Shown here: in pieces, positions 59,246-64,000 of the stretch
How positions within the stretch are numbered: position 1 is the first letter of the stretch
Layout of the letters: the number at the start of each line of letters is the position of its first letter
Source of the DNA: Bacteroidia bacterium
Lineage (GTDB): Bacteria; Bacteroidota; Bacteroidia; J057
Length of the DNA: 64,000 bases
Reading direction: 5' to 3'
NCBI GenBank assembly: GCA_033391075.1
Contig: JAWPMV010000001.1
Span: 1,798,001-1,862,000, forward strand
The notes under the pieces: generated by a model
What the model saw: only the letters and a program-made list of their open reading frames with translations
Databases searched by the model: none
Told to the model about the DNA's origin: nothing
Translations under genes and position numbers: made by a program

Positions 59246-60562
59246 TTAGGCTTTTGACTCTGCTCGTCCAAGGGCCATTTTGTAGGCATCCAGGCAACGT
59301 TCACGAGCGAATTTATGTTCCACCATAGGTTGAGGATAAAGAGGTGTTCCATACTCAGGAACCCATTTTCGGACATACTTTAGTTTGGGATCAAATTTTT
59401 TCATCTGGGATTCGGGATTGAAAATCCGAAAGTAGGGAGCTGCATCGGTTCCACAGCCGGCTGCCCATTGCCAACCTCCACTATTTGAAGCCAATTCGAA
59501 ATCAAGGAGTTTCTCAGCAAAATAAGCTTCTCCCCATTGCCAGTTCAGAAGTAAATGCTTGGTCAGGAAACTGGCTACTACCATCCGCACTCGATTATGC
59601 ATATGTCCTGTCGCATTAAGTTCGCGCATACCGGCATCTACCATCGGATATCCTGTTTTCCCTTCACACCACTTTTTAAAATCTTCTTCCTCCTTTCTCC
59701 AGGGAATAGCTGCATAGGTAGGACGAAAAGGTTGGTACACAACATGCGGGAAATTCCAGAGGATTTGACTGTAAAATTCTCGCCAGATGAGTTCATTGAG
59801 ATAGGTGTCATTTAGCGCTTTTGCAACTCTTGCCAGCTTACGGATACTCATGGTCCCAAAACGAAGGTGAACCCCTATTCTAGTCGTTCCTTCTTCTGCC
59901 GGGAAGTTTCTTTTCTGATCATATACTTTTATGATTTCTTTATCCGGAATTTTTGGGGGAAAGCTAAGCCCACTGCTTTCAAATCCAATATCCGCCAAAG
60001 TAGGTAATTCAATTTTATGGCTTTTCCAGAAGTTTCCGAAATGAACTTCTGTGCCTACATCATTGAGTCTATCTTTGGTCAATTGAGACCTCCACATCCG
60101 GGAGTAGGGAGTAAAAACAGTATAAGGTTTATCTGACTTGCTGAGTACTTCATCTTTTTCAAAGATTACGTGATCCCTGAAGTCTTTAAAAGCTATGCCT
60201 CGTTCCGCCAGGAATTCGGAAATCTCTTTGTCTCTTTTGATGGCATAGGGTTCGTAATCTCTGTTGGTATAAACTTCGGCTACAGGATATTTTTCCAGCA
60301 ATTCCTTCCAAACTTCCTCAATGCTTCCATGCATTACCACTAAACTGCTGCCCATCTTAAGCAAGGAAGCCTGGAGATCTTGCAAACACTCATGGATAAA
60401 TTCTACGCGGCCATCGTTTTTGGGCAATTCATCCAGAATTTCAGGATCGAAAATGAAAATGGGTAAAACCGGATGACCAGAAGTAAGTGCATGAAAGAGC
60501 GCGCGATTATCATCTAATCTCAGATCCCTTCTAAACCAATGTATGCTCAGCTTTGTCGACAT
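59246..60562 (-). CDS. phrB: Deoxyribodipyrimidine photolyase (cryptochrome/photolyase family)
   Basis: This 438-residue flavoenzyme repairs pyrimidine dimers by light. The antenna-binding photolyase domain (about 1-165) begins IHWFRRDLRLDDNRAL. The FAD-binding part contains LIWREFYSQILWNFPHVV, GYPMVDAGMRELNATGHMHNRVRM, ASNSGGWQWAAGCGTDAAPYFRIFNP and WVPEYG. These match class I CPD photolyases closely and the Asn of the SNSGGWQW segment is a photolyase feature. It is divergent from ubiX and probably light- or oxidative-stress related, though no such control site is seen. Confidence 0.93.
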   Translation of the reverse strand: MSTKLSIHWFRRDLRLDDNRALFHALTSGHPVLPIFIFDPEILDELPKNDGRVEFIHECLQDLQASLLKMGSSLVVMHGSIEEVWKELLEKYPVAEVYTNRDYEPYAIKRDKEISEFLAERGIAFKDFRDHVIFEKDEVLSKSDKPYTVFTPYSRMWRSQLTKDRLNDVGTEVHFGNFWKSHKIELPTLADIGFESSGLSFPPKIPDKEIIKVYDQKRNFPAEEGTTRIGVHLRFGTMSIRKLARVAKALNDTYLNELIWREFYSQILWNFPHVVYQPFRPTYAAIPWRKEEEDFKKWCEGKTGYPMVDAGMRELNATGHMHNRVRMVVASFLTKHLLLNWQWGEAYFAEKLLDFELASNSGGWQWAAGCGTDAAPYFRIFNPESQMKKFDPKLKYVRKWVPEYGTPLYPQPMVEHKFARERCLDAYKMALGRAESKA

Positions 60563-60664
60563 GAATGTGTAGTTTTTTTGTAAACTGTTAAGGGCTTTGA
60601 TTTGTTAGGAATTAAAGCACTTATTATTCAGAGAGTTTATCAATCCCAATTTTGAAGATAGTTT

Positions 60665-61216
60665 ATGAAGAAAAAGGTCGTACTGGCAATCACAGGAGCA
60701 AGTGGAAGTATTTATGCTAAACGGATGTTGGATCATCTGGAAAAAGAGTCCAATCTCGAATTAGGTATTGTTCTTTCTAAAAATGCCCCGGATGTGTGGA
60801 AACATGAATTGGGAGAAGATTTCGATAGCAATTTCCCTGTCTTCGAAAGGAGTAATTATATGGCACCTTTTGCTTCGGGTTCCGCTAAATATATGCACAT
60901 GGCTATCGTTCCCTGTTCTATGGGTACGCTGGGACGCATAGCTTCCGGCTTTTCAGATGATTTGATTACCCGGGCTGCTGATGTGGTTTTGAAAGAAAGA
61001 AGGCAACTGATTTGTATGGTCAGAGATACCCCCCTCAATTTAATCCATATCAATAATATGAAAACAGTCACCGAAGCAGGAGGAATCATCCTGCCAGCCA
61101 TCCCATCGTTTTATTCCAGGCCTAAGAGTCCTGAAGAAATAGTCGATACAGTGGTCCACCGTATATTAGACCTCATGGGTATAGATCCTAAGACCTATCG
61201 ATGGGGAGAAGAGTAA
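60665..61216 (+). CDS. ubiX: Flavin prenyltransferase UbiX
   Basis: This 183-residue enzyme attaches a dimethylallyl group to FMN, giving the prenyl-FMN cofactor used by UbiD-type decarboxylases. Motifs are AITGASGSIYAKRML, GSAKYMHMAIVPCSMGTLGRIASGFSDDLITRAADVVLKE (given as one conserved region near 75-115), and MVRDTPLNLIHINNM with MTEAGGIILPAIPSFY-like ending TEAGGIILPAIPSFYSRP. No ubiD gene is in the window. It would serve menaquinone or aromatic acid metabolism. Confidence 0.95.
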   Translation: MKKKVVLAITGASGSIYAKRMLDHLEKESNLELGIVLSKNAPDVWKHELGEDFDSNFPVFERSNYMAPFASGSAKYMHMAIVPCSMGTLGRIASGFSDDLITRAADVVLKERRQLICMVRDTPLNLIHINNMKTVTEAGGIILPAIPSFYSRPKSPEEIVDTVVHRILDLMGIDPKTYRWGEE

Positions 61217-61305
61217 AGCAGATGAATAATTAGAAGGACAAAAACCGAGTCATCAAGATCCTGATGGAGGACTCTCAATCCTGTGCTTAAATAAGGAGGC
61301 AAATG

Positions 61306-61330
61306 AAAAAGCCGAAGCCTAAGCTTCGGC
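61306..61330 (-). terminator. Minus-strand intrinsic terminator without an evident gene
   Basis: GCCGAAGC (61311-61318) pairs with GCTTCGGC (61323-61330) around a 4-base loop, and on the minus strand the stem is followed by TTTTT. It thus serves minus-strand transcription, yet no full minus-strand gene lies just upstream of it; the nearest is a short remnant ending at 61374. Confidence 0.75.
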
Positions 61331-61373
61331 ATCATTGGAATAAATTGTCGTCGTATGTACTTCTTATTCTTAG

Positions 61374-61451
61374 TTAAGTAATGAATTCCAGAGTTTGGCC
61401 TGGGTAGATACGCAATACTTTTTGCCATGCACATTGAGGCTTAAGCCTCAA
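61374..61451 (-). pseudogene. Possible remnant of a LysM-type gene end
   Basis: The minus-strand frame reads QKVLRIYPGQTLEFIT followed by TAA (stop 61374-61376). The YPGQTLxI pattern resembles the last strand of LysM domains. The frame is closed by another TAA at 61452-61454, so only about 25 codons are left and no ATG is present. The terminator at 61306-61330 lies at the right distance and orientation to have belonged to it. The assignment rests on a short motif. Confidence 0.25.
61434..61451. other. Perfect 18-base palindrome downstream of ubiX
   Basis: TTGAGGCTTAAGCCTCAA is its own reverse complement, and on the plus strand is followed by an A/T-rich stretch with TTTTATTT. It may terminate the ubiX transcript about 220 bases past the stop codon. 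With the terminator at 61306, the -7 element at 61554 and the LysM-like remnant, it accounts for most of the gene-free stretch 61217-61574. Confidence 0.45.
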
Positions 61452-61553
61452 TTATATTCCTTTTATTTAGTGAATAAACTCAAGGTAGGCGCTCTGCTTT
61501 CCAGCCTCTAACAGTATTGTATCACTTTCTGGAATTCTGGGATTTTAATTAAA

Positions 61554-61561
61554 ATATCTTT
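61554..61561 (+). promoter_or_regulatory. Bacteroidota -7 element ahead of the DUF3467 gene
   Basis: TATCTTTG matches TAnnTTTG exactly and lies 13 bases before the ATG at 61575, which implies a leader of only a few bases. Confidence 0.5.
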
Positions 61562-61574
61562 GTAGTTTTGCCCT

Positions 61575-61901
61575 ATGGACGATCAGCAAAACAAAGCCAA
61601 CAAAGGACAACAAATCAATATTGAACTTTCCCAGGAAATGGCCCGGGGAGTTTATAGCAATCTTGCCGTAATTTCTCATTCCCACTCTGAATTTATCTTT
61701 GATTTCATTCAGGTATTATCCGGAACCCCCAAGGCTGAAGTCCGTTCACGAGTAATCATGACTCCTCAGAATGCCAAGCGTTTGATGATGGCACTAAAGG
61801 ATAATATGGAGAAATTTGAGCGGGCTCAGGGAGAAATTACCATTCCTGAAAAAGAGATTCAGCTTCCTCCCAATTTTGGTGGCCCCACTGGCTACGCTTA
61901 A
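61575..61901 (+). CDS. DUF3467 protein
   Basis: This 108-residue protein belongs to the DUF3467 family. The start MDDQQNKANKGQQINIELSQ and the core GVYSNLAVISHSHSEFIFDF, then SRVIMTPQNAKRLMMALKDN and the Pro-rich C-terminus IQLPPNFGGPTGYA, follow the family pattern. It is a small cytosolic protein conserved across many Bacteroidota and other bacteria; its role is not established. A -7 element lies directly upstream. It is convergent with the TPR gene, with six bases between the stops. Confidence 0.92.
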   Translation: MDDQQNKANKGQQINIELSQEMARGVYSNLAVISHSHSEFIFDFIQVLSGTPKAEVRSRVIMTPQNAKRLMMALKDNMEKFERAQGEITIPEKEIQLPPNFGGPTGYA

Positions 61902-61907
61902 GACTAG

Positions 61908-63080
61908 TTATTTCAATCTTTTAAGTCTTGCGCGGACTTTTTCGCGGATATCTTTGTTCTCTTCCAGGTCCAAAGCTGTCTCGTAAGCGATTATTGCTTC
62001 TGCTAAGAAGTCCAGTTTTTCCTGACAGAGTCCCAAATGGTACATATTGGCGGGAAGATGAGGATCAGCCTCTACTTTCGCCAACTCTGCCATTTTCATA
62101 CTTTTTTCAAAGTAGTCAGAAGCTGTTTCATAGTCGAGTTGCTGGCGCATTTTACAGAGTCCGAGATAATGATATACCCGCATCATCAGCAAAGAGGTGT
62201 ATCGAGACTTGACACTCGTTACCTGATTCTGGTCGAAACCTGACTGGGCTTCAAAATTCCCTTCTATTTTCAATAAAATGCTTGATGCTTTCGAGTATTG
62301 ATTCGAAAAGATGAGACTTCTTGCATAATCTGCTGCAAACCAGGTGTTGCGGGGATATTTTTTGCTTAGTCGAGCCTTGAGCTTCAAGGCTTCCTCAAAA
62401 GATTTCTTTTCCTCCAGATAAATATCACTGAGGTAAAACAAGGCCTCTATCTGTGTAAAATTCTGCGCATCAGAAGCTTTATGCAATTCTTCCAATCCCA
62501 ACTTTTCATCCCCATCCGGAAAGAATACCATGAAAGGACGGACGTAGCTGTGATCTTCGGGATAAACTGCTGCATAATAATGATAGATTCCTGAGCTAAA
62601 GTAAAATTCTGGTGCCTTTGTTCGGAAATCAAAGCCTTGTTCCAGATACTTCAAAGCTTTTCTTCCATTGTTTGCTGCCTTCACCCATTCTCGCTGAAGA
62701 ATATGTAATCGGGTTTTAAAGGCATAGCCCATGTATTGGAAAAAAGTGTATTCCAGGGCATGATTCTCTCTCTTCTCAAAAGCTTCATTGAGTTCGAGGG
62801 AAGTGTTTAATTGTTTGAGGATATACTCATGATAAGCAGGAGTAGTCGAAATATAACTCTGCCACCAGCGATTGAGTGCCAATAAGAAATAAGGACCTGG
62901 GTGATCCTCGTATTTGTCTTTAAGTCTGCTGAAAATTTGCTCCCCGGCTTCAAACTCCAGATTGTAAACTTTATCCAATCCTTTCTTGACCTCTCCTCTA
63001 AAATACTGATCCTCAAAGACCTGAGCAGGACTTTGAATCGAAAAAAGGAGGAGATATATATAAATAAGCAGCTGACGCAT
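61908..63080 (-). CDS. Secreted tetratricopeptide-repeat protein
   Basis: This 390-residue protein has a signal peptide (MRQLLIYIYLLLFSIQSPAQ) and helical repeats of the TPR type throughout: VYNLEFEAGEQIFSRLKDKY near the start, EEALKLKARLSKKYPRNTW, YLGLCKMRQQLDYETASDYF and a C-terminal TPR (MYHLGLCQEKLDFLAEAIIAYETALDLEENK). It lies in the periplasm or at the cell surface and would serve as a scaffold for protein contacts. The start MRQLL is preceded by a divergent control region shared with the next gene. Function is unknown. Confidence 0.86.
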   Translation of the reverse strand: MRQLLIYIYLLLFSIQSPAQVFEDQYFRGEVKKGLDKVYNLEFEAGEQIFSRLKDKYEDHPGPYFLLALNRWWQSYISTTPAYHEYILKQLNTSLELNEAFEKRENHALEYTFFQYMGYAFKTRLHILQREWVKAANNGRKALKYLEQGFDFRTKAPEFYFSSGIYHYYAAVYPEDHSYVRPFMVFFPDGDEKLGLEELHKASDAQNFTQIEALFYLSDIYLEEKKSFEEALKLKARLSKKYPRNTWFAADYARSLIFSNQYSKASSILLKIEGNFEAQSGFDQNQVTSVKSRYTSLLMMRVYHYLGLCKMRQQLDYETASDYFEKSMKMAELAKVEADPHLPANMYHLGLCQEKLDFLAEAIIAYETALDLEENKDIREKVRARLKRLK

Positions 63081-63250
63081 AGAAGCTTTTTATAGGTAAA
63101 CGAAAATTTGAGGATTTATTCCAAAAAATGCGCAAAATTTTTACAAAAAGAGGCAGGATTCAACAGATGTTGGATTAGAAGAGGAAGCGGAACCTCAATT
63201 GATATGAATAGTGGTAAATTTTAATTCGTAAAAAATACGATTTATTAGAT

Positions 63251-64000
63251 ATGCTTCAGGCCCGAGAACCGAAACAGATTCGGCAGCTCCTAATCCTTTC
63301 TCTCATACTTTACCTGTTTTCGTCTCATGTAATGGGACAGAATACCAAACGCATTCTTGACCCGGAAACTACTAAGGGCGACAGAGCCTTTCTTTATCCA
63401 GATCGTCTCACTAAAAATGATACCTGGTCGCCCGAATTTTCCTATAGCCTTTCCGATAGCCTCAATCCGTCTCAACCAATTACCTATCTCCAGGGAATTT
63501 GTTGGACGGGCTCGGAATATTGGATTGGTATATGGGGAGGGAGTTATCAGGGCAGCATTTTCCGGGTCGATGCTCAGGGAAGGCGTATTGGTGGATTTAG
63601 TATCATAGGGGTAACGGGGATTACAGGTCTTACTCGTGCAGGAGATAAGGTTTATGTAGTAAATGAGAGCGATAAGATATATGAAATCCATAAAGACACT
63701 CGACAGCGACTTTCAACTATCACTATCAATGGAAATGCCCGTCCGACTTTTCTCACCTTTTCACCGGAAATTGACAATGGAAACGGAGGCTTTTTTGCAG
63801 GAAATTTTGAAATAAATTCTCCTCTGTATGAGATTTCCATGCAGGGCGAATTATTAAAGATCATTCCACCGGAAATACATCAGCAGCGAGTGATGACCGG
63901 GGCTGCATATGATACAGTCAGTGCAGGTGGTCCTTATCTCTGGGTTTTTAATCAGGAAGAACCGGGCAATCCATCGGAAGCAGTCATAACGCAGCTGGAT
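63251..64000 (+). CDS. Secreted protein, cut by the right edge of the window
   Basis: An open frame of 250 codons runs from ATG at 63251 to the window end with no stop. A signal peptide (about 1-30, LILSLILYLFSSHVMGQ) is followed by QITYLQGICWTGSEYWIGIW-like text (ITYLQGICWTGSEYWIGIW), RAGDKVYVVNESDKIYEI and FLTFSPEIDNGNGGFFAGNF. Blade-like strand repeats ending in YEI or FRV suggest a beta-propeller, as in many surface proteins with C-terminal sorting domains. The C-terminus is outside the window, so a T9SS domain cannot be checked. Divergent from the TPR gene. Confidence 0.8.
   Translation, partial: MLQAREPKQIRQLLILSLILYLFSSHVMGQNTKRILDPETTKGDRAFLYPDRLTKNDTWSPEFSYSLSDSLNPSQPITYLQGICWTGSEYWIGIWGGSYQGSIFRVDAQGRRIGGFSIIGVTGITGLTRAGDKVYVVNESDKIYEIHKDTRQRLSTITINGNARPTFLTFSPEIDNGNGGFFAGNFEINSPLYEISMQGELLKIIPPEIHQQRVMTGAAYDTVSAGGPYLWVFNQEEPGNPSEAVITQLD

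Noticed and set aside
61195-61434. 79-residue minus-strand frame between ubiX and DUF3467 genes
   Set aside because: It reads through the terminator at 61306-61330 and overlaps the end of ubiX; no motif.

Overview
The window reads as chromosomal DNA of a free-living, probably marine, member of the Bacteroidota. The evidence is the set of families: two proteins ending in type IX secretion (Por/T9SS) sorting domains, a TonB-dependent receptor with an STN domain driven by an ECF sigma/FecR pair, a LytS/LytTR two-component pair, DUF4199, DUF3467, MORN/YwqK and YHYH lipoproteins, many short lipobox signal peptides, and -7 promoter elements of the TAnnTTTG type. A Saprospiria- or Cytophagia-like lineage is plausible, but nothing here fixes it. 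No rRNA, tRNA, CRISPR array, phage or insertion sequence was seen.

Layout. 1-8.5 kb (all minus strand): LytTR regulator and its kinase; a lipoprotein operon of beta-propeller, YHYH protein, MORN protein and SCO copper chaperone; DUF4199 and WD40 genes behind a membrane-anchored LuxR protein; a TonB protein. A decayed WD40 tail lies at the extreme left. 8.5-12 kb: FAD oxidoreductase, methylglyoxal synthase, acyl-CoA dehydrogenase. 12.1-19.2 kb (plus strand): ECF sigma factor, FecR anti-sigma, 1125-residue TonB-dependent receptor and a secreted beta-helix protein, forming one surface-signalling and uptake locus without SusD. 19.3-32.3 kb: SDR, VOC, sialate O-acetylesterase, esterase, a tandem pair of DJ-1/PfpI proteins (one a GlxA-type regulator, one secreted with a Cys-rich metal-binding front), a small membrane metalloprotease, a DUF1501/planctomycete-cytochrome pair and a double-VOC lipoprotein.

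32.6-38.5 kb is the most unusual part. A subtilase without a signal peptide carries a 57-residue tract of strict period 3 ([F/L]-T-x). It is followed 10 bases later by a glycosyltransferase whose motifs match animal-type polypeptide GalNAc-transferases (GT27-like: DAH, PGG, WGxEDLE, HxFR). I propose a two-gene mucin-like O-glycosylation module in which the transferase modifies threonines of the repeat. Upstream, on the same strand, is a translationally coupled DUF4956 - HlyD-like - TolC-like trio with no ATPase, possibly an undescribed export or envelope complex.

38.7-46.3 kb: serine hydrolase, Cys-peptidase-like lipoprotein, acyltransferase, AraC-type regulator, then an SDR/SDR/SRPBCC/TetR cluster. 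The TetR protein is NemR-like; three related operators (TTAGACCGGTTTA type) mark its probable regulon, and three related intergenic hairpins follow gene ends in the same segment. 46.6-56.2 kb: outer-membrane barrel-like protein, a large CotH-kinase/lamin-tail T9SS protein, a small kinase, an AhpD-like protein, an M61-like metallopeptidase and lipoproteins. 56.4-64 kb: housekeeping genes (2-hydroxyacid dehydrogenase, Sua5, rpiA, photolyase, ubiX, DUF3467, TPR protein) and a secreted protein cut by the right edge.
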